Shown here piece after piece: positions 8,734-17,130 of a stretch of DNA of 56,470 nucleotides. Source of the stretch: SG8-32-3 sp964514055 (lineage in GTDB: Archaea > Thermoproteota > Bathyarchaeia > Bathyarchaeales > Bathycorpusculaceae); NCBI GenBank assembly GCA_964514055.1, contig CAZEPB010000009.1:1-56470 (forward strand), in the 5' to 3' direction. The stretch's first letter is position 1. The number at the start of each line of letters is the position of its first letter. The position numbers and the translations under genes are program-made. Under the pieces are notes generated by a model. The model was given only the letters and a program-made list of their open reading frames with translations, had not been told where the DNA came from and ran no database searches.

Positions 8734-9459
8734 ATGAAAATACTAAATGAGTTTGTACCAACACGTAAATTTCTGAAGCTTGCTGAAGAACTCGAAGGAC
8801 TAGTTGATGGATGGAACGTCACTGACAGCGCTGCTGGTTTTCCTGCACCAAGCGGTGTAGTTGTAAGCTGCATACTCAAACACAAATACCCAGACAAATA
8901 TGTTGTACCCATATTCATTCTCCACTACAAAGGTTCAGTTGAAGTGGGCGGTTTAGCTTTAGCCTCGGACGTTATTGGACTCGATGGATTAATCGTCACA
9001 ATGGGCGACAAACCCCATTTTGGTGAACCCATTAAAGAGTTAAAGTCATCTGAGGGCGCCCGAGATTTCTTGCGAACTAACGTAAAACTAAAGAACCTAA
9101 AACTAGGATGCTTGCTCTCATCTAGACGATCTCTGGAAGATAACATTGAACGTGTAAGACGCGACTGGGACTTCATCTACTTCATGAGACTTGAAGACAA
9201 AACCCTCCCAATGCTTGAAGCAATAGCAAAAGAATGCAAGAAACTAAACAAACCAATCTTCGCATACTTCCTAGTAGCCACAGACAAAAACAAGAAAACA
9301 ATGGAAATGATCGGCTGGCCAGCAACCACAACCATGGAAAAAGTTGAAGAAACCGCTGCAAAGCTGGATGGTCTCGTTGACGGCATAATTGCGACATGTG
9401 CCGGAGACGCTGAAGGCGACAAAGAGATGCTGCGAAAACTGCAAAAGTTCAGAAAGTGA
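8734..9459 (+). CDS. MetF-like (methylenetetrahydrofolate reductase family) protein
   Basis: 241 residues, shorter than MetF (about 290). The fold signature is VTDSAAGFPAPSGVVVS (compare MetF VTD...), then a strand, ASDVIGLDGLIVTMGDKPHFGEP (compare the MetF QSDLLGA...LALTGD segment), and a later TIM-barrel strand with LVDGIIATCAGDAEGD. No separate flavin-binding signature is convincing by eye. Given CODH/ACS and F420 genes nearby, it may act on a C1-carrying pterin or be a subunit of an atypical methylene reductase. This is inference: substrate and cofactor are not shown. It is monocistronic, with a hairpin at the start codon and a T-rich tail after the stop. Confidence 0.7.
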   Translation: MKILNEFVPTRKFLKLAEELEGLVDGWNVTDSAAGFPAPSGVVVSCILKHKYPDKYVVPIFILHYKGSVEVGGLALASDVIGLDGLIVTMGDKPHFGEPIKELKSSEGARDFLRTNVKLKNLKLGCLLSSRRSLEDNIERVRRDWDFIYFMRLEDKTLPMLEAIAKECKKLNKPIFAYFLVATDKNKKTMEMIGWPATTTMEKVEETAAKLDGLVDGIIATCAGDAEGDKEMLRKLQKFRK

Positions 9460-9480
9460 GAGCTTTAAGCCCCTCTTCTG

Positions 9481-9500
9481 CTTTTTTATTTACCCTTTTT
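9481..9500 (+). terminator. T-rich terminator after the MetF-like gene
   Basis: Two T-runs (CTTTTTTATTT and CCCTTTTT) lie 22-41 nt past the stop codon in the coding strand, as expected for archaeal factor-independent termination. The region also separates this gene from the convergent acyl-CoA synthetase gene. Confidence 0.45.
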
Positions 9501-9535
9501 CCTCTCAACTGTTACAACGTGAGCGGTAAAGCAAG

Positions 9536-12208
9536 TTAAGACAGAGTTAAGGTCTCTATGAAGGTGTCCTCGTCGAGTGGTTCCATCTTAAACCCTTTTT
9601 TGTTGCACATGCGCAACATTTTGTAGTTGTTAGCACTCACGTAACCGTAGATTTTGTCCACACGCATGTCCTTGCCAATCTCAGCAAGCAAGTCCATAAG
9701 CTTGGATCCGAGCCCAAGACCCTGCCATTTATCGCCAACTAAAACAGCGAACTCGCCGCTTTTCCCTCCAGGTTCAACAATTAACCGAACCGCACCGATT
9801 ATTGGCTTGTTGCTTTCCTGAAGTTCTGCTATGACGGCGATTTCGCGGTCGTAATCCAGATTGCAGTACCGCGTCAAAGTTTCATGGGACATTTCTTTTA
9901 TTATGTTGAAAAACCTGAACCGCATACTTTCTACAGAGAGAGACTTCATAAACTCGTTGAAACGCTCTTCGTCTTCAGGTTTTATTGGGCGAAGCGACAC
10001 CTGAGTCTTGTTTTTCAGTCTCCTAGGGGCGACGTACTTCTTTGGGTAAGAGGCAATGAGACAGTTGTCGTGGTGCTCAGCAACTTCGCGCATCATTCTC
10101 TCCCACTCTATCACTATGCGGGCGTCAACCGCTACAACACTGTTCTCGCTAGCAATCAAGGGGTTTATGTCCATCTCTCTTATTTCTGGAAAATCTGTGA
10201 CAAGCTGTGAAAACTTCACTATGATTTCCTCAACGAGCTTAAAATTTAGAGGTCGCCCAATGGATGATGCTTGTTTGTAAATGGCGGTGTCTTCTATTAG
10301 CCGTCTTGCAAGTACTTGATTCAGCGGAGGAAAACCGATACTGGCATCCTTAAACAATTCAGTGGCGGTTCCACCCATCCCGAAAATGATTATTGAGCCA
10401 AACTGAGGGTCTTTTTTAGAGCCTATAATCAGTTCATGTTCTTTTTCGCGTATCATGGGCTGAATAGTAACGCCTTGGAATTCAGCTGTGCTGCTGTAGT
10501 TCTTAACCCTGTTAGCTACCTCTTCAAAGAGAGTTTTGGTTTCTGATGAAGAACAAACGTTCAAAATGACACCGCCGATTTTGGATTTGTGTGAAATCTG
10601 AGGAGACAGGGCTTTCATGACCACGGGGTAGCCAAGTTCGGAAGATAAAGCGCTAGCTTCTTCAGGATTCCGTGCCACAAGCGTCTTCACAACAGGAATG
10701 TTGTACGCTTCCAAAAAACACATGGACTCAGGCAAATTGAGAACCTTGCGTCCCTCGCAAAACGCTCGTCTGAGAAGCCCCTTTAGAAAAGTTGAGTCGG
10801 GTTGCTCCACGGGTAGTTCTTCAGGAGTCTTATACAAATGCTCCAAGTTTCGAGTGTAATCGTACATGTACATGAAGGTTGAAACTGCCTCTTCAGGAGT
10901 TGTAAATGACGGAACACCATTTCCTTGAAGGATTCGACGAGCTTTCCAGCACTGGTTGTCTTCGCCTATTAAAGCCGTGAGAATGGGTTTCTTGGTTTGT
11001 TTTGCTAGGTCCACTATTACCTTTGCGAGAGGAACGGGTTTGGTTGCACCTTGAGGCGTGTATATAATCAGGAAGCCGTTGCTGTTGGGGTCTTTTAGGC
11101 TTATCTCCATCACACTCTTGAACCTGTTGGGGGTGGCTTCCTCGTAAATGTCGATGGGATTTGTCATGCTGCAGTAAGAGGGCAAAACATTCTTCAAGGC
11201 TTGAACGCTTTCATCACTTAACTGCGAGAGTTTTCCCCCTCTCGCGATTAGTTGATCAGTAGCCATTATCCCTGGACCGCCCGCGTTAGTGATTATCGTT
11301 AGGTTTGGATCAGTTGGATTCGGCTGCATGGCTAAAGCCTCTGCACAGTTAAAAAGATCTTTGATAGCTTCAACACGGACGATGCCGGCACGTTTGAAAG
11401 CCGCGTCGTATACCACGTCTTCTCCGCCTAAGGAACCGCTGTGGCAGAGTGCGGCTCCTATGCTTTCTTTGAAACGCCCAGCCTTCACCAGCACGATGGG
11501 CTTGGTTCTGGCGAAACCTCGGGCTGCGCTCATAAATTTTCGGCCATTTCTTATTGATTCAACGTAGAGCAATATGCTTCTAGTCTGAGCGTCAATTCCG
11601 AAATAATCGATTAAGTCTCCTAGGTCAACATCAAGCACCGAACCTGTGGAAACCACGGCGCTGAAACCAACTTGGGCTTCCGATGCCCAGTCCAAAGCTG
11701 AAGCGCACAGAGCAGCACTTTGAGAGATAAACGCTATTTTTCCGGGACTTGCCTGTTTATCGGCAAAAGTGGCATAAAGGTTGATTTTCGGTCTAATCAC
11801 TCCCAAACTGTTGGGTCCGATGATGCGTATGCCGTACTTTTTTCTATGATCCAGAAGCTGTTTTTCGAGGTCCGCGCCATTTTCGCCTGTTTCTTTGAAG
11901 CCAGCTGATATTATTACGATCCCAGCAACTCCAGCCTTTCCACATTCTTCGGCGATCTGTGGAACTATGTGTGCTGGTGTAGCCACAACCGCGAGATCTA
12001 TTTTACAAGGGATTTTGCTGACGCTAGGATAAGCAGTTATGCCCTGTACTGTCTGCCTAAAGGGGTTGACAGGAAAAACCGTGCCCTTGTAGCCTGCGCC
12101 TGTTAGGTTGCTGAAGATCTTGGCGCCTATAGAGCCTTCTCTTTCGCTTGCGCCTATGACTGCGATTCGCTTAGGATTGAAAACGCGATTGAGGTTCTCG
12201 ATTCCCAA
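9536..12208 (-). CDS. ADP-forming acyl-CoA (acetyl-CoA) synthetase fused to a C-terminal GNAT acetyltransferase
   Basis: 890 residues. In order: CoA-binding Rossmann domain (IAVIGASEREGSIG, about 15), succinyl-CoA-ligase-like domains with the phosphorylatable His at 256 (CHSGSLGG; the position matches His257 of Pyrococcus Acd alpha), an ATP-grasp domain (about 490-715, with KIGGV, IIFGMGGTATELFKD and DINPLI), and a GNAT domain (about 735-885) with the acetyl-CoA loop QGLGLGSKL. This order matches bacterial Pat/YfiQ acetyltransferases, but those lack the catalytic His, which is kept here. The synthetase part is therefore likely active: acetyl-CoA + ADP + Pi to acetate + ATP. The TTG start is supported by the SD GAGGAG 11 nt upstream. 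Monocistronic. Confidence 0.85.
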   Translation of the reverse strand: MGIENLNRVFNPKRIAVIGASEREGSIGAKIFSNLTGAGYKGTVFPVNPFRQTVQGITAYPSVSKIPCKIDLAVVATPAHIVPQIAEECGKAGVAGIVIISAGFKETGENGADLEKQLLDHRKKYGIRIIGPNSLGVIRPKINLYATFADKQASPGKIAFISQSAALCASALDWASEAQVGFSAVVSTGSVLDVDLGDLIDYFGIDAQTRSILLYVESIRNGRKFMSAARGFARTKPIVLVKAGRFKESIGAALCHSGSLGGEDVVYDAAFKRAGIVRVEAIKDLFNCAEALAMQPNPTDPNLTIITNAGGPGIMATDQLIARGGKLSQLSDESVQALKNVLPSYCSMTNPIDIYEEATPNRFKSVMEISLKDPNSNGFLIIYTPQGATKPVPLAKVIVDLAKQTKKPILTALIGEDNQCWKARRILQGNGVPSFTTPEEAVSTFMYMYDYTRNLEHLYKTPEELPVEQPDSTFLKGLLRRAFCEGRKVLNLPESMCFLEAYNIPVVKTLVARNPEEASALSSELGYPVVMKALSPQISHKSKIGGVILNVCSSSETKTLFEEVANRVKNYSSTAEFQGVTIQPMIREKEHELIIGSKKDPQFGSIIIFGMGGTATELFKDASIGFPPLNQVLARRLIEDTAIYKQASSIGRPLNFKLVEEIIVKFSQLVTDFPEIREMDINPLIASENSVVAVDARIVIEWERMMREVAEHHDNCLIASYPKKYVAPRRLKNKTQVSLRPIKPEDEERFNEFMKSLSVESMRFRFFNIIKEMSHETLTRYCNLDYDREIAVIAELQESNKPIIGAVRLIVEPGGKSGEFAVLVGDKWQGLGLGSKLMDLLAEIGKDMRVDKIYGYVSANNYKMLRMCNKKGFKMEPLDEDTFIETLTLS

Positions 12209-12368
12209 CTTTTGGATGTCTCCTCATTTGGGAGAAGTGGTTTTTCTGAATAAATGTATAGAACCTATGGTGTTTTAAAATCTTCCCGAAACCGTCACAT
12301 AGACTGATTGACGCAAACGGTCAGCAATTTCCGAGTGAAAAGGAACAGTTAGGCGTTTTCTTGAAGTA

Positions 12369-12417
12369 GATAAACTTAAGTCTTATCGCAGAGTTAGCCA
12401 TTCATGCCTATGGAGGT
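12369..12417 (+). promoter_or_regulatory. Promoter and SD of the cofE cluster
   Basis: TATA-like GATAAACTTAAG (12369-12380) is followed by a predicted start region near 12400. A strong SD, GGAGGT (12412-12417), sits 8 nt before the GTG at 12426 and decides that start. Confidence 0.55.
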
Positions 12418-12425
12418 TTGCGAAG

Positions 12426-13184
12426 GTGAACGCCGTTGAAATTATTGCTGTTGAGAACTTGCCGTTGATAACGAAAGGTGACAATTTGTCTGAACTCATC
12501 TGTAACGCGGCTAAAAAACAGAACGCGCCCATACAGGAAATGGATGTGATAGTTATCACTCATGTTGCTGTTTCGAAAGCCGAGGGAAACGTTGTCAACC
12601 TTGACGAAGTCTCCCCGTCGGAACGGGCAACGGAAATAGCGCAGCAAACCGACAAGGAACCCGAGTTGGTGGAGGTAATTCTTCGGGAGACAAAAGAAAT
12701 CGTTCGTATAGGTCCCCACAGCCTAATCACGGAGACCAAGAGCGGCATAGTTTGCGCAAACGCTGGAGTGGACAGGTCAAATGTTGAAGGAGAAAGAAAC
12801 TTGGTGTTGCTTCCTGAAAACCCCGATGTTTCAGCACAGAGAATTAGGGGAGAGATAAAAAAGCTAACAGGTTGCAATGTTGCCGTGATTGTTTCGGATA
12901 CTCATGGTCGCCCCTTTAGGATGGGGGAGATAAACGTGGCGATAGGCGTAGCGGGAATCAAGCCGATAAGGGACAGGCGCGGAGAAAAGGACCTGTTCGG
13001 ATATGTGCTGAGAGTGAAGCAAACCGCAGTTGCTGATGAACTGGCATCCGCAGCAGAGCTTGTGATAGGGCAAGCGAACGAGGGAATACCAGTAGCTATC
13101 ATAAGAGGGTACAAGTATCAGGCAACGGAAAACGCGTCGGCAACTGAGCTTACTAGACCGAAAGAGAAGGACTTGTTCAGATGA
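12426..13184 (+). CDS. cofE: Coenzyme F420-0:L-glutamate ligase CofE
   Basis: 252 residues, the length of stand-alone archaeal CofE. It adds gamma-linked glutamates to F420-0 with GTP, finishing the deazaflavin coenzyme. Visible are ITHVAVSKAEGNVVNLDEV (about residue 40), CANAGVDRSN (about 110), VIVSDTHGRPFRMGE (about 153) and the metal/GTP-loop region IGVAGIKPIRDRRGEKDLFG. The GTG start has a perfect GGAGGT SD. It overlaps the next gene by four bases (ATGA), so the two are translationally coupled; that gene is a class II aldolase that could supply the lactate unit of F420. Confidence 0.95.
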   Translation: MNAVEIIAVENLPLITKGDNLSELICNAAKKQNAPIQEMDVIVITHVAVSKAEGNVVNLDEVSPSERATEIAQQTDKEPELVEVILRETKEIVRIGPHSLITETKSGIVCANAGVDRSNVEGERNLVLLPENPDVSAQRIRGEIKKLTGCNVAVIVSDTHGRPFRMGEINVAIGVAGIKPIRDRRGEKDLFGYVLRVKQTAVADELASAAELVIGQANEGIPVAIIRGYKYQATENASATELTRPKEKDLFR

Positions 13185-13843
13185 TTGATTATGAAAAGCG
13201 GAAAAAAGAAACTAACATAAACGCGATTAAAGATATCAGCGAAAGAATAGTTAAAGCAGGCAGGGAACTGCATGATCATGGTTTAGTAAAGGGAAACAGC
13301 GGAAACATCAGCGCAAAAATTCCCGGAACAGATACGTTTCTGATAAAACCTTCTGGAAGGCGCATGGAAAACTTGAAGCCTGAAGAACTGGTTCTCGTGG
13401 ACCTTCAAGGAAACAAAATCAGAGGAGAAACTAACGTTTCCGTGGAGACGCCAATTCACGCGGCAATCTACAGAGGGCGGAAGGATGTGCAGGCGGTTGT
13501 GCACACGCATGCGCCCACAACTACGGCGTTTGGGATTGCAAAAACGGAGATTCTTCCATTACAAATAGAGTTGTTTATGCTTCTCCCGAATGGAGTTCCC
13601 ATTGTCCCTTTCAAAACGCCGGGGTCGAAAGCGCTTGCGGATGCGGTTCAAAAAAAGGTTGCGGACCACGACGCAGTCATTCTTGAAAATCATGGCATTG
13701 TAACCGTTGGCTCAACCATAGAAGCGGCGTGTAACCTGAACGAAATGGTTGAAGAAGCCGCTAAGATTCAATTTCTGGTTATGATGCTGGCTGGGCGAGA
13801 CGCCGTTAACTTGGCTGAACTTAAGAAAAAGTTCAAAACGTAG
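13181..13843 (+). CDS. fucA: Class II aldolase (L-fuculose-1-phosphate aldolase type)
   Basis: 220 residues. The zinc ligands of FucA are in place (H108-x-H110 in VHTHAP, and the NHG histidine near 170), and the catalytic Glu is in SVETPIH (about 89). The phosphate-binding GNSGN (about 38) and the KPSGR loop (about 56) are present. FucA-type enzymes cleave L-fuculose-1-phosphate to DHAP and L-lactaldehyde; in methanogens MJ1418 does this to supply lactaldehyde, then lactate, for F420. The ATGA overlap with cofE supports an F420 role here. Other members act as 5-methylthioribulose-1-phosphate dehydratase (MtnB) or 4-phosphopantoate-type enzymes, so the exact substrate is an inference. Confidence 0.82.
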   Translation: MIDYEKRKKETNINAIKDISERIVKAGRELHDHGLVKGNSGNISAKIPGTDTFLIKPSGRRMENLKPEELVLVDLQGNKIRGETNVSVETPIHAAIYRGRKDVQAVVHTHAPTTTAFGIAKTEILPLQIELFMLLPNGVPIVPFKTPGSKALADAVQKKVADHDAVILENHGIVTVGSTIEAACNLNEMVEEAAKIQFLVMMLAGRDAVNLAELKKKFKT

Positions 13844-13878
13844 AACGCCATAAGATAGTAGAAAAATGAGTGATATTA

Positions 13879-14208
13879 ATGAAAGTTAAAACGCCTAAAG
13901 AGTTTTTCGAAGAAGTGTTGCCCAGCAGGTTCAAACCAGACAAAGCGGCGGGCATCGATGTTGCAGTTCAGGTGAACATTACGGGTCCCAACGGCGGCGA
14001 CTGGGTGGTCACAATAAAAAATCAGCAACTGGAAGTCGAAGAGGGAACGCACGCTTCGCCGACGCTATCGCTTGAGATGGCAGAAACAGATTACATGGAG
14101 TTGGTCAACGGTGAAATGAGCGGCGAAAAAGCCTTCTTAACAGGGAAACTTCGATTTAAAGGCAACATAGCACTTGCTTTGAAATTAAGGGAAACGGGAT
14201 TTCTTTAG
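13879..14208 (+). CDS. SCP2 sterol-carrier-like protein
   Basis: 109 residues from the ATG at 13879; an upstream in-frame GTG at 13870 would add MIL and lies inside the SD-like GAGTGAT. The central strand pattern (DVAVQVNITGPNGGDWVVTIKN, quoted here only as a landmark near residue 27) and the C-terminal GEMSGEKAFLTGKLRFKG are typical of single-domain SCP2 folds, which bind fatty-acyl chains or other hydrophobic ligands in a tunnel. Archaeal members have no firm function. It follows fucA by 35 nt on the same strand and probably shares its transcript. No signal peptide or membrane segment. Confidence 0.8.
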   Translation: MKVKTPKEFFEEVLPSRFKPDKAAGIDVAVQVNITGPNGGDWVVTIKNQQLEVEEGTHASPTLSLEMAETDYMELVNGEMSGEKAFLTGKLRFKGNIALALKLRETGFL

Positions 14209-14219
14209 AACAACAAACT

Positions 14220-14744
14220 TCATTTTTTGGTTTTGTTATCTGATGTTAAAATATGTCGAGCAATGAAGGAAAAGGTGGGAGGCAGCGTGTTGTTTTTTTC
14301 AATATTGATTAAGAACGTGTTCATTTCTGTTATGCTTGCACCCATGGCATGTTTCACATAGTTCCTGTAAGCATCGTAACAGGTGTAATTCTGATGAAAT
14401 GAAACTAATACTGAATCGTATCCCAAGCCAATTCCCCGATGAATCAGGACAATGCCAAACGGGGTTTTGCCCATTGTGTCAGGATGTGTCTTTCGAAATT
14501 CTTCAACTTCGTGTTCGGTTAGTTTCGGGTCTAATTTGATGAAATTCATAGCCATTATGGTGTAGCCGAGTTTGCTGAAGTTGGGAATTATCGTGTATTC
14601 TTTGATGTATCCTTCTTTTTCCAGCTTAGTCCTAAGCCTTGTTGTGGTTGGTTGTGAAGTGCCTATTGCTTTGGCTAATTCCCTGTCGCTTCTTCTAGAA
14701 TTTTTTAGAAGTTCAGAAAGTAATTTTCGCTCCATTTCTTTCAA
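14220..14744 (-). CDS. Lrp/AsnC-family transcriptional regulator
   Basis: 174 residues. An N-terminal winged helix (about 5-55) with the recognition region AKAIGTSQPTTTRLRTKLEKEG is followed by a RAM-like ligand-sensing/oligomerisation domain (EYTIIPNFSKLGYTIMAMNFIKL...), which carries a longer insert than usual. The frame opens with TTG at 14744, with AAGGG 9 nt upstream; ATG at 14735 is the alternative. It is divergent from deoxyhypusine synthase across 228 nt containing a palindrome that could be its operator. The last codon is 11 nt from the end of the convergent SCP2 gene. Effector not predictable. Confidence 0.85.
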   Translation of the reverse strand: MKEMERKLLSELLKNSRRSDRELAKAIGTSQPTTTRLRTKLEKEGYIKEYTIIPNFSKLGYTIMAMNFIKLDPKLTEHEVEEFRKTHPDTMGKTPFGIVLIHRGIGLGYDSVLVSFHQNYTCYDAYRNYVKHAMGASITEMNTFLINIEKNNTLPPTFSFIARHILTSDNKTKK

Positions 14745-14898
14745 TTCTTATTGCCCTTCTCCTCATCGTATACACTTTTGGTACCACTGCTACATTGTTT
14801 AAAAATATTCGCAGATTCTTCCTTATTAACTTGCCGAGCATTATTTAAATGAGTTTTTCGTGGCGCTGTGTGTTGAGAATCATCATTTGCTTGTCCTG

Positions 14899-14914
14899 AG
14901 TAAATGAGTTTACT
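14899..14914. promoter_or_regulatory. Candidate operator between the Lrp-like gene and deoxyhypusine synthase
   Basis: AGTAAA-TGAG-TTTACT is a perfect 6-bp inverted repeat ending about 10 bp upstream of a TATA-like CTTATTTATT (14925-14934) that serves the rightward gene. Lrp-family dimers bind such short AT-rich palindromes. Leftward, TTTTTAAAC near 14806 is the likely TATA of the regulator itself. Confidence 0.45.
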
Positions 14915-14972
14915 GTTGTCGACACTTATTTATTCTGACGTTAACAATGACATGAGGGAACGGTGAGAAACA

Positions 14973-15911
14973 ATGTTAAGAGATGTCGTTAAAGATTACG
15001 AGTTCAACGGCGATATGTCGGTGGATGAACTTGTCAACCAGATGGAGCAAGCGTGGGGTTTCACCGCTGGAAAAATCTCTGTGGGCGTAAACATTCTGGA
15101 GCGCATGTTCAAAACGCAGAACTGCGTTAACTTCCTCTCGTTCACCGCAAACCTTGTGGCAACAGGCACTCGCGGCGTTTTTAAAGAGCTTGTCAAGCGG
15201 AAACTTGTTGATGCTGTTATCACGGCGTGTGGAACGCTGGACCATGACATGGCGCGGTGCTGGAGAAACTATTACAAGGGCTCATTCATCATGAACGATG
15301 CTGAACTTCATGAGAAAGGCATAAACCGCCTAGGCAACGTTCTGGTTCCAAACGACAGTTACGGAACAATAATAGAGAAGAAGATGCAGGCGCTGCTGGA
15401 GAGCCTTTGGAAAGAGGGCGTAAAAGAAGTTTCAGGCAGTCAACTATGCCGCGAGATAGGCTTACGCTGCTGCAACGAAAGCTCAATCCTCTACTGGGCA
15501 GCCAAAAACGACATACCAGTTTACGTTCCAGGCATTACGGACGGCGCGGTTGGCTATCAAACGTGGCTTTTCAGCCAAGACCACGACTTCAAGCTTAATT
15601 TGCTCAAAGATGAGGGAGAAATCAATGATTTGATTTTCTCGGCGAAGAAATCTGGCGCGTTGATTGTGGGCGGGGGAATCTCCAAGCACCATACGATATG
15701 GTGGAACCAGTTCAAAGACGGCTTAGACTACGTCGTGTACGTGAGCACGGCTGACGAGTGGGACGGCAGCCTTTCTGGTGCGAGACCGCGAGAAGCGGTT
15801 TCCTGGGGGAAAATAAGCGAAAGGGCGAAGCGTGTGATGATTGAGGGGGATGCTTCGCTGATACTGCCAGTGATGCTAAGCTCGCTCGTAACTAGACTTG
15901 GGAAAACTTAA
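14973..15911 (+). CDS. dys: Deoxyhypusine synthase
   Basis: 312 residues, the normal archaeal length. It transfers an aminobutyl group from spermidine (or, in some archaea, works through an agmatine-derived intermediate) to a lysine of aIF5A, the first step of hypusine formation. The NAD site TANLVATGTRG (about 58), the ACGTLDHDMAR segment (about 85) and the catalytic lysine K238 in VGGGISKHH are intact, as is the C-terminal EWDGSLSGARPREAVSWGK. The ATG at 14973 has SD GGTGAG 6 nt upstream. Its last four bases overlap the end of a divergent paralogue on the other strand. Confidence 0.94.
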   Translation: MLRDVVKDYEFNGDMSVDELVNQMEQAWGFTAGKISVGVNILERMFKTQNCVNFLSFTANLVATGTRGVFKELVKRKLVDAVITACGTLDHDMARCWRNYYKGSFIMNDAELHEKGINRLGNVLVPNDSYGTIIEKKMQALLESLWKEGVKEVSGSQLCREIGLRCCNESSILYWAAKNDIPVYVPGITDGAVGYQTWLFSQDHDFKLNLLKDEGEINDLIFSAKKSGALIVGGGISKHHTIWWNQFKDGLDYVVYVSTADEWDGSLSGARPREAVSWGKISERAKRVMIEGDASLILPVMLSSLVTRLGKT

Positions 15912-16972
15912 GTGACTGCCTGGAAAAGCCATGACAAGTCTGGAGCTTGACGCCTAGTTTTCACTCTTTCGTTGAGCGCGTGCGTTATCAACGGCAAAGC
16001 GATGGTTGCGTCGCAGTAGCACACCGCGCGCGTGCCGCTTTCGCTGTTGATTTTGCCCCAGCTTACAGCCTCTTCTAAGGTGCAGCCTGACAAGCCGCCC
16101 CATTGCGGCGCGTCGGTGGTTATCTGTATGGCGTATTTGTGTGGGTAATAGTACTCTTGCAAGCTTTTGCGGAGGTGTCCTGCTCTGCCGGGCACGCCTT
16201 GGTCGTTGGTTTGAGGTGAAACCGAGATGGCGATGAGCTGCGTTAGGTCTTTCGGCACTCCCCCGCCGATATAAACTACGCCTACGTCTTTTGTTTTGGT
16301 GCCTATGCTCACGAACTGGTCGAACTCTTTCACCGAATCCAGCATTACTGTGTGACCTTGGTTCTTAGCTAGCAGGAAGGTTTCGCCGTAAGCGCTGTCA
16401 GCTAAGGCTGGGCTGAAAATTGGAACTCCGTTCTGTGCGGCTACGGCGGTTATGCTTGGTATGCCTTTCTTGCCAAGGTAATTTCCGAGGAGGTGTAGAA
16501 ACTCTGCGGATGAATAGGCGAAGTCTGTTTTTAGAGTCATAACGAAGTCGGTTACTAATTCTTCCATCTTTCTGTAGTCTGTTTCTTTCCCGTAAACATC
16601 GTAGTACCTGTTCACGTCCGCTTTCAAAAGCTCCTCGTCGTTTGCCATGTGGCTGCCCTGCCAGTAACCCAAACCCATAGCGTCCACTATGTCTTCTGAA
16701 ACGTTGGCGCCCGTGGAGACTAGGACATCGATGTAACGGTTTTCCATGAGCCAGTTGATTATGGTCCATTGTCCAGCGGTGCTCATGGACCCTGCTAATC
16801 CCATCACAATGGTCAAATCTTTCTCTTTCAGCATGTTTTCCCAAACATCAACAGCTTCGCCCAGTTTCCTTCCTTGATAAGCGGTTCGGCTCATTTCAGC
16901 CAAAAGTTGTGAAACGCTTTTTTCTTTAACCCTTATCGGTTCCAGTTTTTTGTTGAAATACGATTCGCTCAT
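15908..16972 (-). CDS. Deoxyhypusine-synthase-like paralogue (possible homospermidine synthase type)
   Basis: 354 residues. The DHS fold is recognisable: GLAGSMSTAGQW (about 58), the SSAEFLHLLGNYLGKKG block, the lysine K241 in IGGGVPKD matching the catalytic lysine, and WGGLSGCTLEEAVSWGK near the C terminus. It differs from the neighbouring true DHS in the first NAD loop (STGANVSEDI in place of ACGTLDHDM) and lacks the KHH histidines. Such DHS-like proteins include enzymes (SpeY type) that make homospermidine from spermidine and putrescine rather than modifying aIF5A. Role here is therefore probably polyamine synthesis, with moderate confidence. Convergent, 4-bp overlap with the DHS gene. Confidence 0.75.
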   Translation of the reverse strand: MSESYFNKKLEPIRVKEKSVSQLLAEMSRTAYQGRKLGEAVDVWENMLKEKDLTIVMGLAGSMSTAGQWTIINWLMENRYIDVLVSTGANVSEDIVDAMGLGYWQGSHMANDEELLKADVNRYYDVYGKETDYRKMEELVTDFVMTLKTDFAYSSAEFLHLLGNYLGKKGIPSITAVAAQNGVPIFSPALADSAYGETFLLAKNQGHTVMLDSVKEFDQFVSIGTKTKDVGVVYIGGGVPKDLTQLIAISVSPQTNDQGVPGRAGHLRKSLQEYYYPHKYAIQITTDAPQWGGLSGCTLEEAVSWGKINSESGTRAVCYCDATIALPLITHALNERVKTRRQAPDLSWLFQAVT

Positions 16973-17130
16973 GCGCTTATACCCCGTTGTAGATTAGATG
17001 ACTCGTATATGAAATTTGTCATTCTGAAAGTAGGCAATGGTACGGCTGCTCTTTCGCGGTTTTTTCCTGTTTTCAACAGAAATCCAAAAACATTTTTAGG
17101 AAACAACGTGGTTGAAGACTACGGAGTTTT

